Shown: one piece after another, positions 13,135 through 25,900 of the stretch
Layout of the letters: each line of letters starts with the position of its first letter
Numbering within the stretch: position 1 is the first letter of the stretch
From: Anoplolepis gracilipes
Taxonomy: Eukaryota; Arthropoda; Insecta; Hymenoptera; Formicidae
DNA length: 64,000 bases
Direction: 5' to 3'
NCBI RefSeq assembly: GCF_047496725.1
Contig: NC_132977.1
Coordinates: 8,407,501 to 8,471,500 of the forward strand
The notes under the pieces: generated by a model
Told to the model about the DNA's origin: nothing
Database searches by the model: none
The model's input: only the letters and a program-made list of their open reading frames with translations
Program-made: the position numbers and the translations under genes

Positions 13135-14740
13135 CCAGCGTAACCTTTACACTAGAAATTAATGCCGAACTTGAATGGATTTGTGTGGTCGGACGTGCGG
13201 ACAGGAAATAATCGCATCGGGAGCCGCTGTTAAGCCGAAAAGTTCATTCGATAATAACACGGGCTTTCGCGACGAACTGTTATTGCTGAAGTTAATTTAT
13301 GGCTTGGTGAGAGACGCGTTTAAAGCTTTATTGGAGGAACTTGGTTGCGCTTCGACATTACGTCGCTTATGTCGGCGCCATAGTCCGGGAATGAGGGTCG
13401 AACACCCGCGCTTTCTGAACTTTGCGATAAGTTAATAACGTAGGACGCGCAAGATCGTGTGCTTTATATTAACGCTTCTCTGCGATAGATCGATATTACT
13501 CGTTTTAGTACAAGCAAGATGTTATCCGTGACGTCGACGGAGTAAAAGTGTCAATTATAAACTGATATTGAGTATGAAAAATTATACAACAAATTCTATA
13601 AAGTTGTAACTTTGCTATATTTATTCAACACTTTATTCGTGACCTATCGGTTTCGACAGTTTCAACGAGAAAGTTTGTACAAGATCGACGATAACGCGCA
13701 TTCAGGTGGTTCGTACTTCTCTTGCATTTGTTGCTATCAGTTGTTAATTAAATTTTCGTTCAAATGTGTTGATAAAGTAAACTTTATTCTTATATTTAAG
13801 TATTACTCAATCTATGGCAAAATTATATTAAACATAAATATTAAATTCAAGACGCGTAATTCTCTTTCCTCCTTCTCTGCGTATAAATATGATTTAAAAA
13901 ACTATCAGATATATATAACCGTCGTATGGTAGAAACCGACGAAAACTTGTTCAATCTTCCGTTAGTCGGTGGCAAAGGGTGAGGCGGTTCAAAGAGCTCC
14001 TTCATGCGGCGAGGTCGGAAATGTTGACGCAACACGACGACGTGGGATTTATGCGAGAGTCAGATCGCAATCGCGGGGGGTGCGTCGAGATTATCGACAA
14101 GTTGCTCATTCGCGTCTCAAAGTCGACTTGTCTAAACGAGAAACTTTGCTGAAGACACGGCAAGTTTCCGCGAGCGAGAGGGGTAGTCGTCCGATACTTG
14201 GCAAGAAAATGTGGAAAAGCGAGGCGCGCTAGACTATCGCGACTCCGAACAAGCGGAATCGCGAGAGGACTCGTTTCGTTGGCGTCCTTCACGTAGATTT
14301 CTCTCGTCGTGCATATACATATACACTCCACGGAGGAGAGATTTCGCCCTGGTACTTTGAAATGTCGTGGTTATCTCGTTTCGCGACGTCGGCAACATCG
14401 CGACGTTAAATACACCGACGCGCGTAAGTAGTCGCAGCGTTAGTGTTCAGACACACGCGGCGATGGTGAAGTTTGTCGACCAGCTGTGCGAGAATGTATC
14501 GTCGTTATTTGTTCCTTAGTAGTTTCTTCCCACGTTTTCTTGCGGTCGTCCCGCCATGCTTGGTGTGCTCAATTTTGTGCAGATAAGACCGCACAGCTAA
14601 CCCGAACGGTTTTAAAGAAAAGAAAAAGTTAGAATCGCGTAAGACTGAAATTCACGTGGGAGGCTAAGAAAAGTTAGTGAGATTATTACGCTCAGTTGGC
14701 CGTAGATACAAACCAATCTGAATCATCTTAAATGTAGATT
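12391..14740. other. GC-richer CpG block, possible regulatory or promoter island
   Basis: The most GC-rich 2 kb upstream of the channel gene. Overlapping open frames exist on both strands but none has a recognisable domain. An ATG with 18 open codons at 14463, after a TCAGACA initiator-like word, could mark a transcript start; this is weak. Confidence 0.35.
13091..13132. repeat. (TA)n microsatellite
   Basis: Pure TA run of 42 nt preceded by a short TGTG stretch. Confidence 0.97.
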
Positions 14741-15894
14741 GATTATTTATCAATGGAAAAATCAAAGATGTTAACTCTTAATTTATTTTTAAGAAAGGTG
14801 AATTTTTAAACGTTGCTTAAAAAAGATCATATAATATTGTTATATTAATATATTTATATATTTTATATTAAATTTATTTTATTTATGTAAATTATATGTA
14901 TTATATTTATTATATTTAATATATTTTATTAATATCTATATTAATATTAATAATCGTAAACAAATAGCTTAAAAAAAATTAAATTTTTTTTAATTCGTTA
15001 TATAATTATATGAAATATTTGAAGCCTTTGATAATTAATTAGCCTATATATAAGTATGAAACCTCGACTAATGACAGTCTCACAAGAGAAATTAAATTCA
15101 AATATAATAAAATGATATCATTTTAGTTTTAATTAAAATGTTTTGTTCTTTTATTGAAACCTTTATTGTATGTGTAAATAAATTACACTGAAGATCATTT
15201 TGAATTTAATATTTGCAAAATGAATTAAATATTTTTTATACTTACTTCATAAAAAATAACTTTGAAACTAAAATATTTCAATAATAACTCCAGAAAACGA
15301 AATTATATTAAAGCTGTAAGCTCACATTAATTCAAAGTATCGTTACTTTTTATTTTTTATTAAATTTTGTTATATTTTAATTACATATTGATTCAACTAT
15401 ACAAGTTTAATATTTTTAATCTATTTATATTTTATCTTTAAGTAGTTAATTAATGAGCAATAATTCTGATAGATTTGTATTTTTCTTTATGATTTGTTAT
15501 AAATATTTCTCAAAAATAGAAGTGTTTGTTAGTGCGATATAAGTCGTTTTTATATCAATTTCTTTGTTTTGCTAAAAGCAATAAATTCAAAATTAGATCA
15601 ATAATTGACATTTATCACACATCCGAGTTTGATTTCTCATAGTACGAGTGCTAGGTTAACAGAGATATAAGCCACAAACTATCTGTGAATAATCTAAGCA
15701 GTTCGTCAAACGCATTGTATCGCGATAGTAACTTCCATTTTCGATCGGTTTTCGACCGTCGATTCTCAATATCGCTGTACGAACGGCTTAATGAAATTTT
15801 CGAGGGTTTCGATTCTGCCATAAATTTCTATCGCCGACAGCGATTTTGTTCGCTGATACACACAAAACCGGACACACAAAGTCGAACGTGGAAT

Positions 15895-15898
<4 letters not shown>

Positions 15899-15948
<50 letters not shown>
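15899..15948. repeat. (AG)n microsatellite
   Basis: Uninterrupted AG run of 50 nt. Confidence 0.97.
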
Positions 15949-15950
<2 letters not shown>

Positions 15951-16225
15951 CTCGTAACTTCATTCTCGACTCATCGTAATTCAGTCCACATGTACGACTC
16001 TATTTTCGTCGCAATGATTAAGATCGCCGATTTATTCTATAGATTTATATCCGCGTCAAACGCAGTCGTATGTCGCTCGGGGAAAGCTCTCAAATGTTTT
16101 ACGTGATTTCTGTACATTTTAATACATAATTCTAGCAATCTGTCTATATAAATTTTTATCGTGTAATAAACTTTGAATGTTACTTGAAAAATATTTAAGT
16201 AATACGGTTAATCTCGCCGACCCGA

Positions 16226-16228
<3 letters not shown>

Positions 16229-16278
<50 letters not shown>
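16229..16278. repeat. (AT)n microsatellite
   Basis: Pure AT run of 50 nt. Confidence 0.97.
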
Positions 16279-16281
<3 letters not shown>

Positions 16282-16701
16282 AATGTTTTTTTCACAAACT
16301 AAATCTTCTAATATCCACATGACGCAACTTTAATCTAAAAGTGTAAAAATGCGGTTTCGTGTACATATCGTCTACCTGCTCACCCAGCTTTTCACACCTC
16401 CTGCCCTCGTCGTATCCTCGCGTCATCCAATTCCCATCGTCCGCGGTGGTGCGAGAACTGTTCGAGCAAAAGCGACCGGGTAAATATCTTGCAGTGATGG
16501 TAAACGAAATTGAATAAACATTTTTCAGCAAATAGAACCGACAATAGTACGAATTTAAAAGTCGCTGAGACGAGCACAGGTGGTTCCCCTGTCGTTGGAA
16601 AAAGCGCCAAACGGAAAAATTGCATTTCGCTTTCCCCTTTATCCCTCTCCCCTTCGCATTTCGTTCGTTCTTTGCATACTTTCCGCTCTGTCGTGTTCCC
16701 T

Positions 16702-16704
<3 letters not shown>

Positions 16705-16763
<59 letters not shown>
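16705..16763. repeat. (TC)n microsatellite
   Basis: Uninterrupted TC run of about 59 nt, complementary to the AG run 0.8 kb upstream. It creates spurious Ser-Leu and Arg-Glu reading frames on both strands. Confidence 0.97.
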
Positions 16764-16766
<3 letters not shown>

Positions 16767-17164
16767 GTCCATCCACGCTGTTCACACCACGAGAACATCC
16801 ATAAAGCTCTCCACCTGATCGTCGTCAGTGATGTAATCAACTTTCATGCCCGTCGATTTTTCGCTGCGAATTAGTTATAAATACTAATGTATGAGCCAAA
16901 TTAATACATACCTACGCGAATCCGATGCGATGTAATATTTATACAATATCGTTTTAACATGAAACATGCAATTTTAAATTTGACAAAATTCCGATGACGA
17001 AATAATGCTGTATGGAGCAAAATCGAAGCGCGGAATGCAATGAATACAGCGAAACGCATACATTGAATATATTTCCATTGCATTTAGTTTCGCTCATTGT
17101 ATTATTTATTACTAGATTTTACGATACTAAAACGCAGACAGTTTAAATTGTATATATTATACTT

Positions 17165-17167
<3 letters not shown>

Positions 17168-17197
<30 letters not shown>
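17168..17197. repeat. (TA)n microsatellite
   Basis: Pure TA run. Confidence 0.95.
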
Positions 17198-17200
<3 letters not shown>

Positions 17201-18797
17201 GTTATAAGACATTCTATTTTTAAACATTCGATCGCGGTATTAACTATATAAAAAAATCGAGGTTAATTTTCTTTCAAGGCATGCTTTTATCATCCTTAGC
17301 TCAGAAGCAGAGGCCGTTCGTTACACGCTAGCGATCTTACAACGGTCTCTCGGACGTTCTTTATAAGAGCTTAAAGAAGATATACAGATTGTTAAGAATG
17401 CGTGATTTAAAGTAGATAATATTACGATGGAATATTAATTGTTTTGCGAGAATGTTAGCCATGTTGAAAAGGTAATTCCATGAAAGTGATAAAAAAGAGG
17501 AGGAGGAGACTGCGAGTCGAGATGAAAGGAGGAGAAATCAAACCAGATTTACGATCAGCTTGGTAATTTGGCGAAATCGTTCCTTTGCCAACGAGCGGGA
17601 GAGTCGATCAAGCGCAACAATCGATTACACCAAACGATAAATTAGCGTCGAGTTAGTATCCGACGTGCTTACCTCAAGCGTGTTCCCGCGAATGCGATTG
17701 TCGGGAAATAGTTTGGCTATGCAAGTCCGTATACGTTGCGCATATTTAGACGGCTATGAATGTGAATGACCGGTAGAGGGTGAATTCTGGGAGATGTTTC
17801 GCTATTATGCAAGCAAGCAACGGATTCAACTTGCTCTCGCTATTACTGAGCTCGCTATGACACCATTGACACCATTGTTTCAGTTCTTAACGGTGAAATT
17901 AATTCTAGAATATATAATTAGAAGATTCTGTCTAATTATGGAGAAAGCACTGTAGCAACGTAACTATACTTACGAATATACTTACTGTATAACACCCAAG
18001 CTGTTACTTTACGCATCTTAATATTTCAAATATTTCATCGACATCGCAGATCCATCGATAAATCGCAAATATATTATGCAAATAATTTTTCATGAAAGTT
18101 TCAAATCCGTTCGTATCTCCCTCAACCCGAGTATTAAATCACGCCAAAGAATAAAGAAGATAGTGACGCGAATCGGTTGATCTTGCTATGCATTTATGGA
18201 TGTCGAACGTACGAAGAAAGCAATATTTTTCGCGCAGAATCCATCGTCGTTCTCTCAATCCGCAGACTTCTATCCCTCGCATCCGTCTATCGCTCGTCTC
18301 GGCTCGTATCTCTCTTTTTCTTTTTCTGTACTTCCCATAATGGTAGAGTCTACCATGACCGTCGATTATTGTCCCCGATGGAAAGCTTCAGGTGACCGAG
18401 TGCAAGTACACAGGAAAACACGTAGCACGGAAGTTTCCTGCGATTTCCCCCAGGGCCCTCAAATAATTCTACGTCGAAAGTCCTTCTGGAATTCAACCGT
18501 CTTTCTTAGGACGTCGAAGCAGTCACGGACGAGCAACGCCAATGCTCGGATTCTCACAAATTCCGGGCTGGAAATAAAATTCGTCTGAGTGCATTGAATT
18601 CTTCCACGATATCGCGAAGGCATGAGTGTCTTCTGTATCGTGGATAACTTCGTTGAATTGTTTCTGCGACAAGTGATAAATAGTTATCGAGAATCGCTAT
18701 TGAGAAGGACGGGGTTAATGACCAAGTCTCTCTTAATCTCTTAACGTTGTTTCGAGGAAACTAGTGTAAGTAATCGAATCTCTTTTTCTCCTTTCAG

Positions 18798-18913
18798 AAC
18801 CCAATGAAGCACGAAAGTGACGACGTTCAACAGAGACCCGGAAGACAACGCGCGATTTATTTACATGCAGCAAACACAGGCGCTCAGCTCGTCGCACATG
18901 CGGAGAGACGCAA
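18798..18913 (+). other. Possible upstream exon (5'UTR) of the K2P gene
   Basis: A good acceptor (tctttttctcctttcag, AG at 18796-18797) is followed 116 nt later by a plausible donor (gcaa|gtaaat at 18914). The piece contains ATG at 18804 with 36 open codons (begins MKHESDDVQQ). Spliced to the acceptor at 20225, that frame runs on for 14 codons and ends at TGA, so it could only be a uORF, not an alternative channel N-terminus. Support is limited to splice-site appearance. Confidence 0.2.
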
Positions 18914-20224
18914 GTAAATTATTGGTTCGACTTTACTCGTGCTAATCGACTTTTCAACGTACGGGGAGTCTCTCTCGAGTTTTTATAAAGATCGTCGCGA
19001 CCGCTCGAACGAATGCGACGGTGCATTGAAACGACGCAGAAAATTTGTCGAGGACGAGGGGATGAAATAAGGAAAGAGTGCTGAAACATTCAGCGCTACC
19101 ACGGACGTACGTCGGGCTTACTTATTACGGAAATCCAGTTTGTTGGAATGAGGCTTTGAAGTTTCTATCGCCTACCGTACTTCCATTGCCATTCGTTTTT
19201 TTTTTTTTTTTTTTTTTTTTACGCCTGGAGCCGAAGAAAAGATGGGAAAGCGGAAAACTGGGTGGCTTCGCGTACAGATGGTAGGGAGAAAGTTTAAGTG
19301 ACTCATGGAGAGACTCTTTCGAAAATTCTTTTCGCGTTGTTCTTTAAGTTTCTGTTTTCCCGATGAAAGTGAGAAATATAGAGAATGCGAAGGAGAGAGA
19401 GAGAGAAAAGATTAGCAGCCTCGGTCTCTTTCGAAAGCGTTATTTTTCATCCGTTTTCTACGCGTCGCGCGGTAATGTATTATAGTCGGTACACGAAGTA
19501 ACGCTCGTATCGCGATTCGTTTACGAACTTAAATTAAGTCACATAACTCGAGCCGTTAATACTGCGTAAGTTGATGTCGCGCATACGAATAAATGTCATG
19601 AACAATGAATTATTATTCTTGTCATACTTGGCAGTGAAAAGGGTTTACTTTTCCATTAAAAAATTTTAAAAAATGTTATGCCATAAATTAAAAAAAAAAG
19701 ACATTATTACACATAAAATTCTGTTTGAATCAGTCTTAAAAATATTATTTAATGTAAACTTTTTTTTCTTTTGCACGAAAATATTTTTATAGCGTTAGCT
19801 ATCGGCAAGAAAAGAATTTTGAGAGGTAACTAATATCGCAGGACATATTTCGAGCATCGATTTTCTCTATAGAATTTCAATCCACATTCCAGCTAGAACG
19901 ATCGTGCCACGAAAAAATGACGGAAGTGCGCACACCACGTATGATCGAGCGTCCCTTTGCTGGCGGAACACCCTTCCAAGATATCATTCAGTCGAGCGAT
20001 TTCAACCGTGCATCGTAATAAGGAATCGACAGTGACGAAAATCAAAGTGACATCCGTCGAATAACGCCGAATAAATTTGACTGACGAGCGAAGAAATGCA
20101 GAATCCGTCCTCCTCTAGAGTATAACTGGCGCGAAACTTCAGTCATGCATCCGTGGCGATTAAGTTTACGGGATTCGAGGACGCGCGTACGAAAAAAATC
20201 TTACAAAATTACATTTTTTCCTAG
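18914..20224. other. Region upstream of the K2P 5'UTR exon
   Basis: Presumed intron or upstream flank. Holds the 25-nt poly-T and short GA runs; no coding exon recognised. Confidence 0.5.
19196..19220 (+). repeat. Poly-T tract (25 nt)
   Basis: Uninterrupted T run about 1 kb upstream of the K2P 5'UTR exon. It could be the reverse poly-A of a retrocopy, but no retroelement sequence is recognisable next to it. Confidence 0.9.
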
Positions 20225-20535
20225 GCTCTCGCTCGTCAAATATGATAATTTGAGATATTTCGACGGGTGATTGTGGTGAACGAGTATAGTGGACGAGAGT
20301 GTGTGATCGTGAAGCAGAAAACATTTAACAACAGGCTGTAAAACGTTTGGCATGTCACGTGCGTTACGCAGTGCGTTCAAGATCGTCGCCAAAGAGTCGT
20401 TAAAAATATTCCTCTTAAAAACTGTTAATTCTACTGCGAAATAAGCGGCAAATGTGTGCATACGTCGACGTATCCGGTGACGAAGCTGACGGCGGCAGGT
20501 CCCGGTGACTTCGTAGATAGAAAAAGGAGAAGAGG
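20225..20535 (+). other. 5'UTR part of first coding exon, K2P channel gene
   Basis: A strong 3' splice site (acattttttcctag, AG at 20223-20224) opens an exon that runs without a better acceptor to the ATG at 20536. The stretch is untranslated in the main frame: a TAG at 20518-20520 lies in frame just upstream of the ATG. It holds at least two upstream ORFs: a three-codon one beginning near 20240 and a 30-codon one at 20352-20444. Both end before the main start. The acceptor implies at least one further upstream non-coding exon. Exon limits are judged by eye; a transcription start inside this stretch is also possible. Confidence 0.55.
20352..20444 (+). other. upstream ORF (30 codons) in the K2P 5'UTR
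   Basis: ATG at 20352, TAA at 20442-20444, ending 91 nt before the main ATG and in a different frame from it. The peptide is basic and hydrophobic (begins MSRALRSAFK). uORFs of this size commonly lower translation of the main ORF. Whether this one is translated cannot be told from sequence. Confidence 0.3.
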
Positions 20536-20889
20536 ATGGAGAAGGACAGACATTACAGAGCTTACGAGGGCTTCAAGCCGGCGAACAACGGCAACACCTC
20601 GTCTTTGAAGAGATCGACGTCGGAACGCTCGAAGACGCATCAGTCTCGTCAAGTGAGATGTCTGTGCTTCGGTGGTGTACCGGACAAGGCCAGCCAGCAC
20701 TCTTTCTTGAAGGGTTTTATTATAAACCTCGGGATATGCGCCCTTCTAGTAGGCTATACTCTCCTGGGCAGCTTCATCTTCCTAGCTATCGAGGGCGGGG
20801 CCGACGTTGGTCTGCAACAGAGAACCCTCGCCACGACGATAGCCGGAAATCAACATGTCAGGAGGAACACCAGTGCTTTGCTTAAACAA
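20536..20889 (+). CDS. Two-pore-domain (K2P, TWiK-like) potassium channel, first coding exon (partial gene)
   Basis: Encodes residues 1-118 of a K2P channel, a plasma-membrane subunit family that carries background K+ current as dimers. Residues 1-58 are a polar, Ser/Lys/Arg-rich cytosolic N-terminus. Residues 61-84 (FIINLGICALLVGYTLLGSF onward) form transmembrane segment M1, followed by the AIEGG motif that in this family leads into the extracellular cap helices. An NTS sequon sits at 111-113. The start is chosen because an in-frame TAG lies 16-18 nt upstream and the ATG context (agg-ATG-G) is good. The exon ends CAA|GTAAGA in phase 0, joining directly to the exon at 22032 after a 1142-nt intron. 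GC content is clearly higher than in surrounding DNA. The K2P assignment is firm when the two exons are read together; the exact subfamily is not assigned. Confidence 0.9.
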
Positions 20890-22031
20890 GTAAGAAAAGA
20901 ACATTTCTACTTTTTATATACGTTTTATTGAAAATTCTTCATATTTATTTATTATTTTCCTCATGATAAATTGCTGCACTTTTCTCATATACATATATGT
21001 ATAATAGCAGGAAAATATATATTTTCAAGTTTCTTAAAATTTCTTCGAAAACATACGTTTATTATTGGAATGACGTACAATCTAATCACAAATTATAGTT
21101 TATGAAAACCACATGGCTATGCGATGAAAATATTTATCTGGATAACTGTTCTCTCGAGAATTCTCAGAAAGACGTAAAAATACTTTTAATAATTGTGTAG
21201 CGGATATGTACACTAACAAGTGCGATCGAAGTAAGAATAATAGAAAGAGAATAAACAAGATTTGTCGATACGCTATGAGAGCGTCACGCTGGTTGTTGCC
21301 GCTGTCGAAAGACGTAAGCCGCGAACTTGTTTTTGCTTCTCTTTCCCTCGAGGAGCAGCAAACAGTTCCGGAGGCACTAGCTCTCGATTTATCGTCACGT
21401 CTCCGGTTTCATTCCGCTTTTCTACCTGAGGTGACCTCAGTGAACCCGAAGTCAATCGAATTATCGGTGCGTTCTGGCGCGAGCGCTCGTTTCAACGAAG
21501 TTTTATCGATCGCGCTTCCTTTCCGCTATCCTTACACTTTAAAGGAAAAGCGTATTCTTCGAAGACATCAGCACAAAGGATGTTGCCTGTTACTTCCGAC
21601 CAATAATAATAACAACGAGTGATTGTCTCGATAGTAATCGGCCATTGACAAACGAATGAATATTCGCGTCCTCTCTGTAAATAATTTCATCTTAATCGTC
21701 ATAACGATTTTAATCGTTATGAAAAGACAATTTTCTATTGTATTTTATTGACTTATCCTCTCTGCGCGAGACTAGATTTATTTACATTGTTGTGATTCAA
21801 TGAGATCGCAGATAAAATAATTGCAGTTTTCCGTTCACTTAATTATCATACAAGATATACATAAACCGTGAAACTCTGTGTTGTTACATTCATGATTATT
21901 TGACATACGATAATTAACGACCGCGCACGTGTGACATATGTCAATTGCAATCTTAATACATAGACTAACTTTCTACAACGGCTGACAATATTTCAAACAT
22001 TGTCTAATTAATAACTCTCTGTGTGTTCAAG
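20890..22031 (+). other. K2P intron between the two coding exons
   Basis: GT (20890-20891) to AG (22030-22031), 1142 nt, phase 0. AT-rich at both ends, with a GC-richer middle (about 21200-21600) that carries an open frame of 138 codons (21206-21622) with no recognised similarity and no visible donor at its end. No other feature seen. Confidence 0.85.
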
Positions 22032-22317
22032 GTTAATCATGAGGCCCGGGCGCAGACTGTAGAGAACATATGGCTAATCACGGAGCATTTGAACATTCTC
22101 TACCGTGAGAACTGGACGAGACTGGCTGATAAGGAGATCGCGCGGTTTCAGGACCAACTGGTGAAAAGGATCACGGAGGACATGATGGCGAGCCAGAATG
22201 CCGGTACTTATACCGGGAGTTCTACCAGCGAGACCGTAACGGAACGTCGTGTGCCGGAGTACGAATGGAACTTTGCAAAGGCATTCCTCTATTCTCTGAC
22301 AGTGCTCACCACCATCG
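22032..22317 (+). CDS. K2P potassium channel, second coding exon: cap and first pore helix (partial gene)
   Basis: Encodes residues 119-213 plus the first base of codon 214. The acceptor is tgtgtgttcaag before GTT (phase 0). The exon continues the M1-P1 extracellular cap: a long amphipathic helix with a WxxxTEHLN..YRENWT stretch and FQDQLVKRITEDM, then a Ser/Thr-rich linker (about 176-188). It then runs into pore helix 1, EWNFAKAFLYSLTVLTTIG. TTIG is the start of the K2P selectivity-filter signature TTIGYG. The exon stops inside the filter Gly codon (ATC G|GTAAGT, phase 1), a plausible conserved splice position. The rest of the channel (YG, M2, M3, P2, M4, C-tail) is not seen downstream in this window. 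Insect K2P genes of the TWiK/sandman-like groups share the long M1-P1 loop; I do not give a gene symbol. Confidence 0.92.
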
Positions 22318-22876
22318 GTAAGTTTTAGATGCAATTAATTAATTATACGTCACACATACATGTAGACACATTTCGCCCACGCTTTAACGCGCGCGACTCC
22401 CGCTGTGCCTTCTGCAAACATAATGAGATGTTCTGGCAGATTAGAACCGTGAAATGAAATACGATGTTGCGTGATTATGCTATGACAGAAACACATTTCA
22501 TTAAATTCTCTAATATATTTACATACATTTTCTAATTTTATTTATTATCCCGTGAAAAATGCGATAATATTGAATTAAAAATTACAATAAGAAAATCTCG
22601 CCAACAATATAATAACAATAATAGAAAATATATAAATTGTCTGTCATGTGAGAATATATCCCACATATTTATGGCAATCACAGTAATGGCATAATAAACA
22701 ACGGCATACAATCAGTATCAGCAAGCATCCGCGTCGTAACTACAAAGTGTACAGATGATGTTTGCTTTCCTTGTGCGATTTCCTTTCCACGAGAGCACTG
22801 TACATGTGTACGAAGGTATAAGCTTATGCGAAAGGAGCTCTGCTGCAGCAGAATATTTGTCCGTAATTAGTAGCTA

Positions 22877-22880
<4 letters not shown>

Positions 22881-22952
<72 letters not shown>
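22881..22952. repeat. (GA)n microsatellite (72 nt), K2P downstream intron
   Basis: The longest GA run in the window, 0.56 kb after the K2P exon donor. GAGA-type tracts can bind GAGA factor or carry paused-promoter signals in insects; no direct evidence here. Confidence 0.97.
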
Positions 22953-22953
<1 letters not shown>

Positions 22954-25900
22954 GAGGAAAGACATTGGGGCGCACAGACGAATAATTAGTTGAATCAAAT
23001 ACTGCATCAATTAACTCACTATGCTAGCTAGAGGAATAAAGCTGGGGCGCCGAGAATGCCGATAATTTAATCCTCTGTCTTAATTAGATTTAAACATTTA
23101 AAAAAAATTCCTTTTTAAATAATCTATAAATTAATTTATAAATTAATTCTTTTTTATACATCTCTCGCGCACATCGGTATTCAATACTTTAAGATAAGTC
23201 ATTCACAAATTTAATTCCTCAGTTTATTTTAATCACTTTTTCTTTACTCGTAAAGAAAATGCGATCGTAGAATTTTGCTGAAATTTTGCAGTGACCGTAC
23301 AAAAACTTGATTGCATCGTAAATCGCGAATAAAATAAGAGAAATTCTCCATAAACGAATGAACCTTTTCCGCTGAAGTAAAAATGATCGAGGCGAATAGC
23401 ACGGTTTGCAAGAGAGAAATCATTACTAAAATCGAAAATAAAAAAGATGTAGAACGTGATATCAGTTTTTGGAACAAAAACAAAGAGAAAGACCCACATT
23501 AGTGTACAATCTCGGCGCTAATTTAAATGCGAATCTGTAGACTACTTAGGAGAGACAATACTTTGCTTCGTTCTATGACGATAACTTGCGATAATTTCAT
23601 TGCTTCCGACTTAGTAGCGCTCGAAGCGAATGACGTCACGTTCGACCGTTTACTCTAGTTATTACTGAAACGGATTGAAATTTCATAAGAATAGTTGGAT
23701 GTTTAAAAAACGGAGAAAATAAAGAGAAAGAACGTTGGACGGTTTATCGAATTATCGATAGATATACTTATTTCTTTTTTAATGCTTATTTAACTTTCTC
23801 GGCAGATCCGAGATGACCTCGTTCATTACTGATATACTGTACTATTCGCAATATTCGAGTTAATCTAATCCCGCATAGTTCGTTTTATTTTGCATGAAAT
23901 GTATTCTTCGCTAAGCGAGAATAAATAAATTTAAAATAAATATTGTATTTAATAAATATTTTTATATTATAATTTTACTATAAATCATTATTTTAAATGT
24001 AATTTTTACAAAATTTTATTATTATGTTACTAATGATTATTTCTTTAGTCTCGTCTTATATAACAAAAATTTTACGCGAGCAATATATTTTATACTGATC
24101 TCTTGGAAATAATTATTGCATATAGTTTTTACATAATTTTTGCCTCACTCGCAGAATGCGCTGAATCCATTTCAAACTCTCTTTAAATTTCATATTTTAT
24201 CTACAGAAAACATCGAATGACTAGGAAACTCCATGCGCGGATATCCTTTTTATCGAAGCGGTTTAATCGTATGCTGCATCGTGGCTGCGTACTCGGGAAT
24301 TAATATTTCCTAACTCGCGTTAGCTCTTGTGTTTATAGAAACGGGAGAAGGGGGACAGAGAAAGAGAGAGAAAGAGAGCTAGGCGATTGATCGTTTGTTA
24401 CGAAACACGTAAAATCCCGAGGGCCGCGTGCTACAGCATCCGCAATTTTCACCGGCGATGTGTATAGGAACGGGCGTAATATGCGCATCCACGCGGTGGT
24501 GTAATCGCGACGTCGTCGGCGAGAACACGCGTGTGTCGTATGAATTTTAATATAAATTTTAGCGCACGTGTTTTTCATGTCTATCGTTCGCGATAGATAG
24601 TGTGGTGCCGGCCATTCGACCAGATAACTCGTTATTGCTAGAGTATGAGTATTATTCCACTGATAATCTAAAGATCACAAATATTGTTTTCGAAATTACA
24701 ATCGAACGATTCGCTTTCGATTTTGCTCGAGTATCGAGGTGTCTCCTGTTGCACAATCATGACTCCGTGCGATGTAATACCAACGCGCGACAATCTCTTA
24801 CGAGTTGACCCGTTGGCCAGCAACGGGATCGATAACGAAACAGTTTCCGGCAGGAAAATGGCATAGAAAATTAATTAATTCGTCCCGACCAAGTTCGCTC
24901 CCGTCTCCCTAAAGTGATAATTTCTATTTTCTTCGCGTACCGTGTGCGTTATTTTTCTGAATTAAAAAAAACAGTTGACCTCTTTTCTTTTTTTCCTTTT
25001 TCGCGTACAAAGGTGCGAAGATATATATAACTATCTGTCGTTAATCGCGTGGTTTTCTTTTATCTTTTATCCTGGTTTTTTTTCAACATCGCATAGTAGT
25101 TAATTACGAGAAGTATCCTAGTACTTTTTATCGGCTTGTCCAAGCACGAAAATATTGTTCAGCGAGTCAACTACGGTTCTGGTAGTCGGAAAACTTCGTA
25201 CCAGCGTAATACTAAGCGGATGCTATCGTTTGTAACTTTCCGCGAACAAAAAAATAACTGGACATATCAACCGGAGAAATGAAAGGAAAACTTTTTCGTC
25301 GTGACGTGTACATTTTTACGTGTACTCAACCATGAGTAGAATCAACTTGAATGAAGTTATAATTAGTATATATAATAATTATTAAAATATAGTTATGTGT
25401 GTAGTAAACGAATTAACATTCTTGTATGTTTCACAAAAATAACAATTGTAACATGTGATTTGTTTGTATTTTAATTACGTTATATGTATATTATTAAAAA
25501 ATTTATTTTAGAAAAAGTTTAGTTTAGAACAGAATTTTTAACGTTGCAAAATAGTCGAAAGTTTTCTTTAACTGTGTCCATTGCAACAGAGTTTTGTTTG
25601 TGAACGGCAGAATTTTTTTGGGAGTATACCAGTGTACGATTGTACGTTTTATTGGCAAAACAACGATGTTCTATTGAGAATGCGCAAACACATCATGGGG
25701 ATGAGTAAACAACTCCAGGCACGTAGACGGAGGCGTCCTTTTTTTAGGACAGCACTTTTCTCACCCTCTTATCGCGTTTGGCTGGTTTATCGTTTAAATT
25801 ACGGTTAAATCTTGACACGAAAGTTTTGCCAATCTTTGCCTAAGAAATTAAGTAAGGATTTAAAGACAGAAATAAATAACATCATTAAAAACACGATGGA

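Larger units (their letters stand above)
14741..18797. other. AT-rich then mixed stretch, no gene seen
   Basis: 14741-15660 is strongly AT-rich. 15660-16900 is dominated by the three microsatellites. 17270-18797 has moderate GC with no recognised exon. Confidence 0.6.

Noticed and set aside
12564..13143. Overlapping frames of about 100 codons on both strands
   Set aside because: One ends in Tyr-Ile runs from the (TA)n microsatellite; the others are composition artefacts of the GC-rich block.
14463..14519. ATG with 18 open codons after an initiator-like TCAGACA
   Set aside because: Too short to call a gene; no clear donor linking it to a downstream exon.
16292..16840. 182-codon minus-strand frame and overlapping plus-strand frames
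   Set aside because: Openness is produced by the (TC)n/(GA)n microsatellite at 16705-16763, which encodes Arg-Glu or Ser-Leu runs on either strand; no other coding signal.
21206..21622. 138-codon frame inside the K2P intron
   Set aside because: No similarity recognised and no splice donor at its end; the flanking exons join cleanly in phase 0 without it.
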